A DNA stretch of 64,000 nt. It comes from Phytoactinopolyspora mesophila (GTDB lineage: Bacteria; Actinomycetota; Actinomycetes; Jiangellales; Jiangellaceae). A program made the translations under genes and the position numbers. This document shows positions 8,417 to 17,113 of the stretch, one piece after another. The notes under the pieces were generated by a model. It was not told the DNA's origin, ran no database searches, and worked only from the letters and a program-made list of their open reading frames with translations. Positions within the stretch are counted from its first letter, which is position 1. Each line of letters starts with the position of its first letter. The stretch lies in NCBI RefSeq assembly GCF_010122465.1, contig NZ_WLZY01000010.1, forward strand, positions 1-64,000, read 5' to 3'.

Positions 8417-8980
8417 TTATCCGGGTTCGGATCGAGTCCAGGTTTCGTGGGTGGCGATGAACGCTGACGAGGAAAGTTGGTCTTCGTCGCCGGTGACGAC
8501 CGTGCGACCCAGTACCCTGGCGTCGTCGATCTCGAGAGTGGCATCAGCGCAGAACGTCAGCATGTTGGTCAACGTGTAGACGTTCGTGCCGAGCTGCCAG
8601 TCGATGACGTGCCCCGGACGCGACGCCAATGGTTGACCGATGGTGACCGCTACCCTGGATCCGTCTTCGCCGGTGACCTTTGCCCGTACGTGTTCGGCGG
8701 TGATTCGCCACTCACGGATCTCGCAGTGGACCGGTTCACTGATACCCGGAAGGCCGGACATCTCCGGAAAGTGGCGACTGAACGCATGTGCCAGCCATCC
8801 GCCCAGGCTCGGTTCAGGTGTCAGTAGGCGAACGGTGTCGTCACCTTCGATCCAGGCCAGCACGGCGACCCCCGGCCCCCGGACGCTCCAGTCCGCCTGC
8901 CAGAGGGAGACGAAGCCGGCCTTGGTCTCCCCCCGGAACAGGGTCGCGTTCGGATTGGCTCCGATGAACTCGACTGGCAC
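8417..8980 (-). CDS. Conserved hypothetical protein
   Basis: A 187-residue soluble protein without signal peptide or membrane segment, starting at GTG. It is rich in aromatic residues and predicted beta strands (SLWQADWSVRGPGVAVLAWIEGDD; VIDWQLGTNVYTLTNMLTF). I recognise no motif. The codon bias is normal for the window, and the absence of stops over 187 codons in the frame with third-position GC supports a real gene. It converges on the ROK kinase gene with 89 bases between the stops. Confidence 0.7.
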   Translation of the reverse strand: MPVEFIGANPNATLFRGETKAGFVSLWQADWSVRGPGVAVLAWIEGDDTVRLLTPEPSLGGWLAHAFSRHFPEMSGLPGISEPVHCEIREWRITAEHVRAKVTGEDGSRVAVTIGQPLASRPGHVIDWQLGTNVYTLTNMLTFCADATLEIDDARVLGRTVVTGDEDQLSSSAFIATHETWTRSEPG

Positions 8981-9326
8981 CGGTTCAGCTTAGTTCCCTT
9001 GCCGTAGCGCCGCTGGATTTCTGCCTGGGCAGAAGCCCTCCGTGGCTCTCCGGCAGCCATTCGGCACCGGCCGCGGCCGGCGGGCGCAAAGATGCCGGAA
9101 ATGTGACGCGGCGGCAACACGATGTGTGGCCTGTTTACCAACCGGACACATTCGCGGAATGGCGACATCCGCTTGTAACGATTCTGGCCAGCTCGTGAAA
9201 TCTGCGGCCTCCACCCTCGTGGTGTCCGGTTGCCGCAACGTCGCGGCTATATGAAGGCGGCCCGGGCGCGACTACCGGTGAACAAGTCGCGTCCGGTCCC
9301 GCTTGCTCGCGTTGGAGGGACGGCAG
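8981..9326. other. Intergenic region upstream of the ammonium channel gene
   Basis: These 346 bases hold the divergent promoters of the hypothetical gene and the ammonium channel gene. I see no open frame that looks coding. GTAAC at 9175-9179 and GAAAT at 9196-9200 vaguely resemble halves of a GlnR box, but the spacing and bases do not match well enough to call one. GGAGGG at 9314 is the Shine-Dalgarno of the channel gene. Confidence 0.4.
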
Positions 9327-10694
9327 ATGGATACGGGAGATACCGCCTGGATTCTCGTGTGCACAGCACTGGTCATGCTCATGACCCCAGGACTCGCACT
9401 GTTCTACGGCGGCATGGTGCGCGCCAAGAGCGTCATCAACATGATGATGATGTGCTTCGGCGCGCTAGGTGTCGTCAGCATCTTGTGGATCGTGTACGGA
9501 TACTCGATCGCCTACGGCGACAGCATCGGCGGTCTACTCGGCAACCCCACCGACTTCTTTGGTCTGTCCGGGCTGATGGATGACATCAGCGGCAACATCC
9601 CGACCCTGGTCGACGTCGGCTTCCAGGGCATGTTCGCGGTCATCACGGTCGCACTCATCGCCGGATCCATCGCCGACCGGGCGAACTTCTGGACCTGGCT
9701 GGTGTTCGCGGCCATCTGGATGACCGTCGTCTACTCGCCCGTCGCACACTGGGTCTGGGGCGACGGCGGATGGATCATCGACTCCCTGGAGGCGATCGAC
9801 TTCGCGGGCGGCACAGCCGTTCACATCAACGCAGGGGCCGCGGGGTTGGCACTAGCCATCGTCCTCGGACGCCGGCGCGACTTCGGCAAGGGTTCGCACC
9901 GTCCGCACAACCTCCCGCTGGTGATGATCGGCGCCGGGCTGCTGTGGTTCGGCTGGTTCGGTTTCAACGCTGGCTCGGCGTATGCCGCCGACGAGGCGGC
10001 CGGCGTGGCGCTGGTCAACACAATCGGCGCGACGGCGGCAGCGCTGCTGGCATGGATCATCGTGGAGAAGCTGCGTGACGGGCATGCGACCTCGCTCGGC
10101 GCCGCCTCCGGTGTGGTCGCCGGCCTGGTGGCGGTCACCCCCGCCGCGGGCTCGGTCAACCCGATGGGAGCACTGGCCATCGGCGCGATCTCCGGTGTCG
10201 TCTGCTCGCTGACGGTCAGCTTGAAGTTCCGGCTGCGCTACGACGACTCGCTCGACGTCGTCGGCGTGCACCTCGTCGGTGGGCTGGTCGGCACGGTGGC
10301 GATCGGCTTCTTCGCCACCGCCAACGCCCCCGACGGCGTCAACGGGCTCTTCTTCGGCGGCGGCATCGACCTGGTCGGCCGCCAGATCATCGGCGCTGTG
10401 GCTGTGATGGCATTCTCGTTCGTGGTCACGTACATCATCGCGACCTTGCTCGAGAAGACGATCGGCTTCCGTGTTCACGACGACCACGAAATCGTCGGTG
10501 TGGACAAGGTGCACCACGGTGAGTCCAGCTACGAGATCGGCCCCGAGGACATCCCGGAAGATGTGATGGCCCGGGTCGGCGATGAGGCCGCGACCGCCCA
10601 ACTGGGGAAGGCGCCAGCTACCGCGCCCGCCTCGGCCAAGGCAAAACGGCCGATCAATGCCGGTGAGGGTGAGGCCAGCCCGGCAACCGGCTGA
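9327..10694 (+). CDS. amt: Ammonium channel, Amt/Mep/Rh family
   Basis: A 455-residue membrane protein with about eleven transmembrane segments. The family start PGLALFYGGMVRAKSVINMMM is present, and the twin pore histidines fall at about residues 166 (GGTAVHINAGAAG) and 315 (VVGVHLVGGLVGT). It conducts ammonium or ammonia across the cytoplasmic membrane. A soluble tail of about 65 residues ends in an Ala/Pro-rich stretch. The start MDTGDTAW is chosen because GGAGGG precedes it. In many actinomycetes amt is followed by glnK and glnD; here a terminator hairpin and an opposing gene follow instead, so PII must be encoded elsewhere. Confidence 0.95.
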   Translation: MDTGDTAWILVCTALVMLMTPGLALFYGGMVRAKSVINMMMMCFGALGVVSILWIVYGYSIAYGDSIGGLLGNPTDFFGLSGLMDDISGNIPTLVDVGFQGMFAVITVALIAGSIADRANFWTWLVFAAIWMTVVYSPVAHWVWGDGGWIIDSLEAIDFAGGTAVHINAGAAGLALAIVLGRRRDFGKGSHRPHNLPLVMIGAGLLWFGWFGFNAGSAYAADEAAGVALVNTIGATAAALLAWIIVEKLRDGHATSLGAASGVVAGLVAVTPAAGSVNPMGALAIGAISGVVCSLTVSLKFRLRYDDSLDVVGVHLVGGLVGTVAIGFFATANAPDGVNGLFFGGGIDLVGRQIIGAVAVMAFSFVVTYIIATLLEKTIGFRVHDDHEIVGVDKVHHGESSYEIGPEDIPEDVMARVGDEAATAQLGKAPATAPASAKAKRPINAGEGEASPATG

Positions 10695-10716
10695 CCCCGC
10701 CGCCCCAGAACGATCC

Positions 10717-10753
10717 ACATGAGCCGCGTCCCACGTAGGGGCGCGGCTCATGT
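10717..10753. terminator. Hairpin between amt and convergent methyltransferase gene
   Basis: Perfect 12-base arms at 10717-10728 and 10742-10753 around a 13-base loop, 23 bases after the amt stop. Without a T tract, but strong and placed between convergent genes. Confidence 0.7.
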
Positions 10754-10796
10754 CGTTCGGCCGTGGCGCGGCGGACCTGCCGCACGGTTCCTCGTG

Positions 10797-11465
10797 TCAC
10801 GCTGTGACGACGGCCATCGTGAAACCGTCGTAACCCTTGCCCCCAACCGTCTGAATAGATGTAGCGCTCACTCGGGGCTCCGCCGCGGCTACCTCAACGA
10901 AGCGCTGGATGCCTTGCACACTGGGATCGGTGCTCGACAGGTCCGCGACCGCGCCCTTGCGGACGACATTGTCGACGATGATCACGCTGCCCGCCCTGGA
11001 GAGTTTCAGCGCCCACTGGAAATACTCAGCGGTGTTTTCTTTGTCCGCGTCGATGAATACCAGGTCGAACGGTTCAGCTGACTCCGCGGCCAGCTTCGGC
11101 AAGGTCTCAAGCGCTGGTCCGGTGCGAACATCCACCAGATGCGCTACCCCGGCCCGCTCCAGATTGGAGCGTGCTATATCAGCGTGGTGCGGGTCGGCCT
11201 CCAGCGTCACGAGCTTGCCGTCAGCGGGCAATGCTCGCGCGAGCCAGATGGTGCTGTAACCGGCGAGGGTACCGACCTCCAAGATCCGTCTCGCCCCGCG
11301 AACCTCGGCGATCAGCTGCAACAACTTGCCCTGGTTAGGCGCGACATTGATGGCCGGCAGCCCGGCCTCGTCGCTGGCGCGCAACGCGGCGTCCAGCGCC
11401 TCGTCCGGCGGGATCATCCGCTCGCCGAAGTATCGATCGACCTGGGTCCACTGTTCTTGGCTCAC
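10797..11465 (-). CDS. O-methyltransferase, SAM-dependent (family 3, CCoAMT-like)
   Basis: A 222-residue class I methyltransferase. SAM-binding motif I is ILEVGTLAGYSTIWLA, followed by LVTLEADPHHADIARSNLERAG (acidic residue for the ribose) and DLVFIDADKENTAEYF, which carries the metal-binding Asp seen in catechol and caffeoyl-CoA O-methyltransferases. VDNVVRKGAV is the usual fourth motif. The substrate, probably a catechol-like phenol, is not determined. GTG at 11465 is chosen with GGAGAAG upstream; a longer open frame exists but runs into the divergent hydrolase promoter. Confidence 0.9.
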   Translation of the reverse strand: MSQEQWTQVDRYFGERMIPPDEALDAALRASDEAGLPAINVAPNQGKLLQLIAEVRGARRILEVGTLAGYSTIWLARALPADGKLVTLEADPHHADIARSNLERAGVAHLVDVRTGPALETLPKLAAESAEPFDLVFIDADKENTAEYFQWALKLSRAGSVIIVDNVVRKGAVADLSSTDPSVQGIQRFVEVAAAEPRVSATSIQTVGGKGYDGFTMAVVTA

Positions 11466-11598
11466 GCGCTTCTCCGCTGTCCTTGGCTCGTGTCCGTCGT
11501 TTCGGCGGTCTGTGGCTCGCACCGACATGCCCACCCTAGTGCCCCGCGTGACGGGGCCGCGGTGGGAGATCCGGGGCCCAAGGGGTGAGAATGTCAGG

Positions 11599-12393
11599 AT
11601 GCGTGTAGCACTGGTACAGATGGCCGCGGGTCTCGACGTCGACGAGAATCTGGCCACCATCGAGCGGCTGAGCGCCGGCATCGACGCCGATCTCATCGTG
11701 CTGCCCGAGGCCGTGATGCATGATTTCGGCACACCTACCACGCCGCTCGGGCCAGTAGCACAGCCGCTCGACGGCCCGTTTGTGGCCCACATCGCCGGGC
11801 TGGCCAAAGATCGCGCCGCCACGGTGATCGCCGGCATGTTCGAGGCGTCCGGCGACGACACGCGCCCCTTCAACACGCTGGTCGCGCTCGGCCCGGACGG
11901 CGACCTGCTGGCCACCTACCGCAAAGCCCACCTCTATGACTCGTTCGGGTACCGCGAATCCGATCGGCTGCTCGCGGGCGACGTCGTGCCGGCGGTTTTC
12001 GACGTGGCCGGGCACAAACTGGGGCTGCTGACCTGTTACGACCTGCGATTCCCGGAGCACTCCCGGGCACTCGTCGACGCGGGCGCCAACACCCTTGTGG
12101 TGCCAGCGGCGTGGGTGCGTGGCCCGCTCAAGGAAGACCACTGGGCCACGCTCGTCCGGGCCCGAGCCATCGAGAACACCGTCTACCTCGCCGCCGCCGC
12201 CCAATGCGGAAGAGCCTATTGCGGACGCAGCATGCTGGTCGATCCCATGGGCGTCGCCGTCGCCGCGGCCGGCGAAGCCGAAGGCGTGATCCACGGCGAC
12301 ATCGACGCTGGACGGATCAGTGCCACCCGTGAGCGCAACCCAGCGCTTCAACACCGTCGCGCCTGGCCGTCTATCCCATCGGACGATGGCTGA
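11599..12393 (+). CDS. Carbon-nitrogen hydrolase (nitrilase superfamily amidase)
   Basis: A 264-residue cytoplasmic hydrolase. The catalytic triad is visible: Glu at about 37 (VLPEAVM), Lys at about 109 (TYRKAHLYD) and Cys at about 146 (LTCYDLRFPE). The sequence style is that of branch-10 or NIT-like amidases acting on deaminated glutathione or similar omega-amides; I cannot choose among them. The gene overlaps the start of mobA by 8 bases and leads a run of four tightly packed genes. Confidence 0.9.
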   Translation: MRVALVQMAAGLDVDENLATIERLSAGIDADLIVLPEAVMHDFGTPTTPLGPVAQPLDGPFVAHIAGLAKDRAATVIAGMFEASGDDTRPFNTLVALGPDGDLLATYRKAHLYDSFGYRESDRLLAGDVVPAVFDVAGHKLGLLTCYDLRFPEHSRALVDAGANTLVVPAAWVRGPLKEDHWATLVRARAIENTVYLAAAAQCGRAYCGRSMLVDPMGVAVAAAGEAEGVIHGDIDAGRISATRERNPALQHRRAWPSIPSDDG

Positions 12394-13024
12394 TCCGGCC
12401 CGCGCTGCCGTGATCTTGGCCGGCGGGGCCGGGCGCCGGCTGGGTGGCATGGACAAACCGCGGCTCGTCGTCGGCGGCCGCCCTCTGCTCGACACCGCTA
12501 TAGGCGCATGTGTGACGTGCGCCCACGTCATCGTCGTCGGCCCGTTACGGCCCACCGAGAGACCGGTGCACTGGACCATCGAGGAACCGGCCGGGAGCGG
12601 CCCGGTAGCGGCGCTGAGCGCCGGGAGCGCCATCTTGCCACCGTCGGCCCGCAGCGTCGTCGTCCTCGCCGCCGACCTGCCCGCGATCACCGCGGACGTC
12701 GTCGACCAACTCCACAAGACGCTCGCGAGCCACGACGCCGATGCGGCACTCCTCACCGACGGCACCGGCCGCCGCCAGCCGCTGACCGCGGTCTACCGTG
12801 CATCCGCCCTGACACGCGCGCTGTCCGACGTCGGCAACCCCACCGGCCAGTCCATGCGGTCGCTGCTCAAGTACCTCAGCGTGGCGACACTCGCCGATCC
12901 ACGTGCCGCGGAAGACATAGACACCACCGAAGACCTGGCACGATGGACCGAGCACCACACCGGGCACCCGGCCACGACTCCCGATGAGGACGACCCCGCA
13001 CGGAAGGATCATCAGGGAACATGA
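12386..13024 (+). CDS. mobA: Molybdenum cofactor guanylyltransferase (MobA-like)
   Basis: A 212-residue NTP transferase. The N-terminal loop AAVILAGGAGRRLGGMDKPRL is the GTP-binding signature LAGG.. RRMG..K of MobA, and VVVLAADLPAIT is the metal-binding D.P strand. It would join GMP to molybdopterin in the cytoplasm. The start MADPAR is chosen so that the signature falls at the usual distance from the N-terminus; it overlaps the upstream hydrolase by 8 bases. The C-terminal 20 residues are acidic and probably unstructured. The following small gene is a DUF6457 protein, commonly its partner in actinomycetes. Confidence 0.88.
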   Translation: MADPARAAVILAGGAGRRLGGMDKPRLVVGGRPLLDTAIGACVTCAHVIVVGPLRPTERPVHWTIEEPAGSGPVAALSAGSAILPPSARSVVVLAADLPAITADVVDQLHKTLASHDADAALLTDGTGRRQPLTAVYRASALTRALSDVGNPTGQSMRSLLKYLSVATLADPRAAEDIDTTEDLARWTEHHTGHPATTPDEDDPARKDHQGT

Positions 13025-13359
13025 CCATGGATCCATGGATCGTCACCCTCTGCGAACAGCTGGGTGTGCCGATCGACGACGTCGATGTCAGCGCGATTCT
13101 CGATCTCGCCAAGGAGGCGGCGCACAACGTGGAGCGCCCCGCCGCGCCGGTGACGACGTTCATCGCCGGATATGCCGCGGCGCTGAGCGGCGGTGGTTCC
13201 GCGGCAGTAGACGCAGCCATCGAGCAGGCCGCTGTTCTCGCCACCGGGTGGCCCGAACGAGTTGCCCCGACGGCAGGCCCGGCCGACGCCACGGTCACCC
13301 TGGATTCCACCGGCAACGACTCCACTGACCCGTCCGCATCGAACTCGGCGGAGCGCTGA
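13021..13359 (+). CDS. DUF6457 domain protein, MobA-associated
   Basis: A 112-residue, mostly helical protein starting MTMDPWIVTLCEQLGV and containing ILDLAKEAAHNVERPAAPVTTFIAGYAAAL, the pattern of DUF6457. In actinobacteria this domain is found next to or fused with MobA; its biochemical role is not known to me. It overlaps mobA by 4 bases (ATGA) and the next gene by 1 base, which argues for translational coupling. The last 30 residues are low complexity. Confidence 0.8.
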   Translation: MTMDPWIVTLCEQLGVPIDDVDVSAILDLAKEAAHNVERPAAPVTTFIAGYAAALSGGGSAAVDAAIEQAAVLATGWPERVAPTAGPADATVTLDSTGNDSTDPSASNSAER

Positions 13360-14336
13360 TGTACGCGGTTGTCGTCGAAGCGCCAGGTGGCCCGGAGACT
13401 CTCACCTGGCAAGAGGTACCCGACCCGGTATGTGGCCCGGACGAGGTCGTGCTCGATGTCGCCGCCTCCGCGGTCAACCGAGCCGACATCATGCAACGGC
13501 AGGGCCACTACCCGCCGCCTGCCGGTGCCCCGCCCTGGCCGGGACTCGAATGCAGCGGGGTGGTCCGCGAGGTAGGCGCCTCGGTCACCGGCTGGGCGGT
13601 GGGAGATGAGGCATGCGCTTTGCTCGCAGGTGGCGGCTACGCCGAACGCGTAGCCGTTCCCGCCGCACAGCTTCTGCCCCTACCCACCGGCGTCGATCTC
13701 GTTACGGCTGCGGCGCTCCCCGAGGTGATGTGCACCGTCTGGTCCAACGTCGTCATGGCAGCTCGCTTGCGGCCACGTGAGGTCCTCTTGGTCCACGGCG
13801 GCGGCAGCGGCATCGGCACCGCCGCCATCCAGATCGGCGTCGCGCTCGGCGCCACGGTCGCCGTGACCGCCGGCTCCGCGGCCAAGCTCGACCGATGTGC
13901 CGAGCTCGGCGCCTCAATCCTGGTCAACTACCGGGAGCAAGACTTTGCCGAAGAGGTGAGGTCGGCCACCGGCGGGCACGGCGCGGATGTGGTTCTCGAC
14001 ATCATGGGAGCCAAATACCTGGCCGCCAACCTCGATGTGCTGGCGGTGCAAGGCCGGCTCGTCGTCATCGGCCTACAGGGTGGGCGAAAAGCCGAGCTTG
14101 ACCTACGCGGCCTGATGAGCAAGCGGGCCTCGATCATCGGCACCACGTTGCGGGCCCGACCAGCGGCCGAAAAGGCCGCCATCGTCGCCGCAGTCCGGGA
14201 CGAGCTGTGGCCGATGATCTCCCGGGGCGACGTCGCGCCCGTCGTCGACCGTCACCTCCCCATGCGCGACGCGGCAGAGGCGCACCGCATTGTCGAGCAA
14301 AGCGACCACGTCGGCAAAGTTCTGCTGACCACGTGA
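13359..14336 (+). CDS. NAD(P)H-quinone oxidoreductase, PIG3/zeta-crystallin type
   Basis: A 325-residue medium-chain dehydrogenase/reductase without structural zinc. The N-terminal GroES-like part has VNRADIMQRQGHYPPPAGAP.. PGLECSG, typical of the TP53I3/PIG3 branch. The Rossmann segment VLLVHGGGSGIGTAAIQIGVALGA binds NADPH. It would reduce quinones by one electron or protect against oxidative stress. The start ATG shares one base with the previous stop. It ends the nitrilase-mobA run; 82 bases follow before the proteasome activator gene. Confidence 0.92.
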   Translation: MYAVVVEAPGGPETLTWQEVPDPVCGPDEVVLDVAASAVNRADIMQRQGHYPPPAGAPPWPGLECSGVVREVGASVTGWAVGDEACALLAGGGYAERVAVPAAQLLPLPTGVDLVTAAALPEVMCTVWSNVVMAARLRPREVLLVHGGGSGIGTAAIQIGVALGATVAVTAGSAAKLDRCAELGASILVNYREQDFAEEVRSATGGHGADVVLDIMGAKYLAANLDVLAVQGRLVVIGLQGGRKAELDLRGLMSKRASIIGTTLRARPAAEKAAIVAAVRDELWPMISRGDVAPVVDRHLPMRDAAEAHRIVEQSDHVGKVLLTT

Positions 14337-14418
14337 CTTGTGAGCGGTCACCAGCGCCGCCGGCGTCCCCACCGGGGCTCGCTAACATGCCGGAGCCCAT
14401 CTGCGTCAAGATGGGGGG

Positions 14419-15006
14419 ATGACGGAGTCGAACGAGAACGCCGAACAGCGCGATCAAGACCAGGACACCGAGAACCCACGGGTTGTTGTCGTGGGTCCGG
14501 AAGGTATGGCCGTGGGATCGGCGCCGAATGAGAAGGACGATGACAGCGAGCCGGGGTCGCTCACCGACCTCGTCGAGCAGCCCGCCAAGGTGATGCGGAT
14601 CGGCAGCATGATCAAACAGCTGCTGGACGAGGTCAAAGCGGCTCCGCTCGACGAAGCGAGCAGACGCCGGCTCGGTGAGATACACCGTAAGTCGCTAGAT
14701 GAGCTCGAGGACGGCCTGGCGCCGGAACTGGTCTCTGAGCTGGAGCGGCTGGCGCTGCCATTCGGGGACGACACCGTGCCTTCGGAGTCCGAGCTGCGCG
14801 TCGCTCAGGCACAGCTCGTAGGCTGGCTCGAAGGCTTGTTCCACGGGATCCAGACAACGCTGTTCGCACAACAGATGGCCGCGCGTGCCCAACTGGAGCA
14901 GATGCGCCGGGCGTTGCCTCCGGGGGTGCAGATGGCACCGGGTCAGGCAGGTCCTCCCGGCCAAGCCAGCGGCGAAGGCGAGCAGCGCAGCGGCATGTAT
15001 CTCTGA
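14419..15006 (+). CDS. bpa: Bacterial proteasome activator (Bpa/PafE)
   Basis: A 195-residue helical protein of the DUF2587 family. The core VMRIGSMIKQLLDEVKAAPLDEASRRRL and the following helices form the four-helix bundle that assembles as a dodecameric ring. The protein ends GMYL, the equivalent of the GQYL tail with which Bpa/PafE docks into the 20S proteasome alpha ring and opens its gate, without ATP or pupylation. Its presence implies a 20S proteasome in this organism. An acidic disordered region of about 50 residues precedes the core. A hairpin follows 27 bases after the stop. Confidence 0.92.
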   Translation: MTESNENAEQRDQDQDTENPRVVVVGPEGMAVGSAPNEKDDDSEPGSLTDLVEQPAKVMRIGSMIKQLLDEVKAAPLDEASRRRLGEIHRKSLDELEDGLAPELVSELERLALPFGDDTVPSESELRVAQAQLVGWLEGLFHGIQTTLFAQQMAARAQLEQMRRALPPGVQMAPGQAGPPGQASGEGEQRSGMYL

Positions 15007-15032
15007 CGGAAAGCCGACCTGCTCAGACGGTG

Positions 15033-15073
15033 GCCTGTGTCAGAAATCCGGCGACGAGATTTCCGACACAGGC
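15033..15073. terminator. Hairpin between bpa and convergent DUF6918 gene
   Basis: Arms 15033-15048 and 15058-15073 pair over 16 bases with one mismatch, around a 9-base loop. It sits between two convergent genes and can serve both. Confidence 0.7.
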
Positions 15074-15110
15074 CCGCAGAGGTCAATCGAATCTGGTGGT
15101 TACTGACTCA

Positions 15111-15572
15111 CTAGCCGGCGTTGACGGCCGCGGCATGCTTGTCGATGAGCTCTCCCAGGCGGGGCAGCGCTTCTTCGACGTGCTTCTTCGCCTGTGGGCG
15201 CAGTTTGGAGTAGACCTTCTTCACGCTGTCCCGGCGCGACCCCGCTGCGCGGTCGTCGGTGACCCCGAGCAGGGCGTCCGCCACATCGGACGAGTTCCCG
15301 GTCAGGCGATCTGCGAAGGAGCCGGAACCCGCCTTTACGTGCTCGGCGTAGTAAGGCTCGAGCCGAGCGACGAAGTTGTCGAGCATACTGTCCACAGCAT
15401 CCGACACAAACGTCGAGTTGATCTTCTTGATCAATCCGTACCCGCTCTTGACGGCCAGGCCCGATACCCCACTCTTGCCCGCGACCTCGGCGTCAACCAG
15501 GTTCTCGACATCCTTCACCACCGCGGGACGGCGATCCGGAGCGAGCAGGATCTCTTGCAACGTGTCTGCCAT
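15111..15572 (-). CDS. DUF6918-family protein
   Basis: A 153-residue basic helical protein beginning MADTLQEILLAPDRRPAVVKDVENLVDAEV. This style, with alternating helices and a pattern SGLAVKSGYGLIKKI, is that of a small actinobacterial family I know as DUF6918; no function is established to my knowledge. No signal or membrane segment. GAAGGA lies 10 bases before the ATG. It converges with bpa and is followed, on its own strand, by nothing until the hairpin. Confidence 0.72.
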   Translation of the reverse strand: MADTLQEILLAPDRRPAVVKDVENLVDAEVAGKSGVSGLAVKSGYGLIKKINSTFVSDAVDSMLDNFVARLEPYYAEHVKAGSGSFADRLTGNSSDVADALLGVTDDRAAGSRRDSVKKVYSKLRPQAKKHVEEALPRLGELIDKHAAAVNAG

Positions 15573-15693
15573 GACGTATTACGTCCTTCATCTCGAAATG
15601 ACCATGTCGCCCCCGTGCGAATGCAACTGTAAATCACCCGCTACCGGATCACACAGCCGCCCAGCACATCAACCGGGGCATACCGGTGCGGCA

Positions 15694-16962
15694 TCACTTC
15701 GAGGCTACGGAGGGTTCGAGGACCTCTTTGCCGCCCAGGTAAGGCCGCAGGGCCTTCGGCACCGACACGGAGCCGTCGGGGTGTTGGTGGTTCTCCAGAA
15801 TGGCCACGATCCAGCGCGTGGTGCCCAGCGTGCCGTTGAGTGTGGCGACACTCCGAGTTCCCTGGCCGGCCCGCTCGCGCACCCCTAGCCGCCGGGCCTG
15901 GAACGTCGTGCAGTTCGACGTGGAGGTCACTTCCATCCAGCGCGACTGCGAGGGTAGCCAGGCTTCGCAGTCGAACTTACGGGCAGCACTCGAACCGAGA
16001 TCTCCGGCGGCGACGTCGATGACCCGGTATGGGAGTTCGACAGCGGCGAGCATCTGCTCCTCCCAGCCGAGCAGGCGCTCATGCTCGGCTGCGGCGTCTT
16101 CTTCGCGGCAGTACACGAACATCTCCACCTTGTGGAACTGATGCACGCGGATGATGCCCCGGGTGTCTTTGCCGTGCGAGCCGGCCTCGCGCCGGTAACA
16201 CGCCGACCAGCCGGCATACCGGAGGGGCCCGCCGTCGAGATCGATGATCTCGTCGGCGTGGAAACCTGCCAGCGGCACCTCGCTGGTGCCCACCAGGTAG
16301 AGATCGTCGCGCTCGAGCCGGTAGATCTCGTCCGCGTGCGCCCCGAGGAACCCGGTGCCGGCCATGACGTCGGGGCGCACCAGTGTCGGCGTGACGACCG
16401 GCGTGAAACCGGCGTCGATGGCCGTCTTCATCGCCAGGTTCAAGATGCCGAGCTCAAGCTGGGCGCCGACTCCGGTGAGAAAGTAGAACCGCGAGCCGGA
16501 CACCTTGGCGCCCCGTTCGGTGTCGATCGCCCGCAACCCCTCGCCGAGCTCCAGGTGGTCGCGGACCGACGGCAGGTCCGGGCGGGCACCTACCTCCCGC
16601 AGGACCTCGAAGTTCTCCTCGCCACCGGCCGGCACACCGTCGAGGACGATGTTGGACGGCACCATGGCGAGCCGGTCCAGCCGTTCCTGGGCCTCAGCCG
16701 CGGCGGCCTCCGCGGCCTTCACAGCCGCGGCCAGCTCCTTTGCCCTGGCCAGCAACGCCTGTTTCTCGTCGCCAGAAGCCTTCGGGATCTCCTTGCCGAG
16801 GCTCTTCTGCTCACCTCGGAGCTTCTCGAACTCGGCGAGGGACGCGCGGCGGGTCTCGTCCGCGGCGAGCAGCTCGTCGACCACGTCCACGTTCTCGCCA
16901 CGCGCACGCTGCGAAGCACGCAACTGCTCGGGGTCTTCACGAATCACACGAAGGTCAAGCAC
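15694..16962 (-). CDS. serS: Seryl-tRNA synthetase
   Basis: A 422-residue class II synthetase charging tRNA-Ser and tRNA-Sec. The N-terminal coiled-coil arm (about 30-105, rich in [21 protein letters not shown]) contacts the long variable arm of tRNA-Ser. Motif 2 is visible around [17 protein letters not shown] and motif 3 near the C-terminus in [20 protein letters not shown]. The start is GTG ([12 protein letters not shown]), the universal SerS N-terminus. pheA lies upstream on the same strand but is separated by a 94-base palindromic repeat that probably ends its transcript. Confidence 0.97.
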   Translation of the reverse strand: MLDLRVIREDPEQLRASQRARGENVDVVDELLAADETRRASLAEFEKLRGEQKSLGKEIPKASGDEKQALLARAKELAAAVKAAEAAAAEAQERLDRLAMVPSNIVLDGVPAGGEENFEVLREVGARPDLPSVRDHLELGEGLRAIDTERGAKVSGSRFYFLTGVGAQLELGILNLAMKTAIDAGFTPVVTPTLVRPDVMAGTGFLGAHADEIYRLERDDLYLVGTSEVPLAGFHADEIIDLDGGPLRYAGWSACYRREAGSHGKDTRGIIRVHQFHKVEMFVYCREEDAAAEHERLLGWEEQMLAAVELPYRVIDVAAGDLGSSAARKFDCEAWLPSQSRWMEVTSTSNCTTFQARRLGVRERAGQGTRSVATLNGTLGTTRWIVAILENHQHPDGSVSVPKALRPYLGGKEVLEPSVASK

Positions 16963-17017
16963 CCACAGAGCCTATCGGCCCGGCCCACCGCCCCACCAAC
17001 CGAATACCCACCCCCCA

Positions 17018-17111
17018 CCTAGATGATCATGTTTGGTGGGCTTACTCGTGCGTTGACAGGCCTGCAGGCATGGTGATCCACGAGGGAACCCACCAAACAT
17101 GATCATCTAGG
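17018..17111. repeat. 94-base palindromic repeat between pheA and serS
   Basis: Perfect 23-base arms (17018-17040 and 17089-17111) enclose a 48-base core. The arms read CCTAGATGATCATGTTTGG then TGGG. The same arm and core recur at both ends of the cassette at 54487-55850, so this is one member of a dispersed family. It begins 3 bases after the pheA stop and probably acts as its terminator. The core itself is a weaker palindrome around CTGCAGG. Confidence 0.85.
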
Positions 17112-17113
17112 AG

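Noticed and set aside
9100-9210. Possible GlnR box before amt
   Set aside because: The half-sites deviate at several key positions and spacing is wrong; too weak to annotate.
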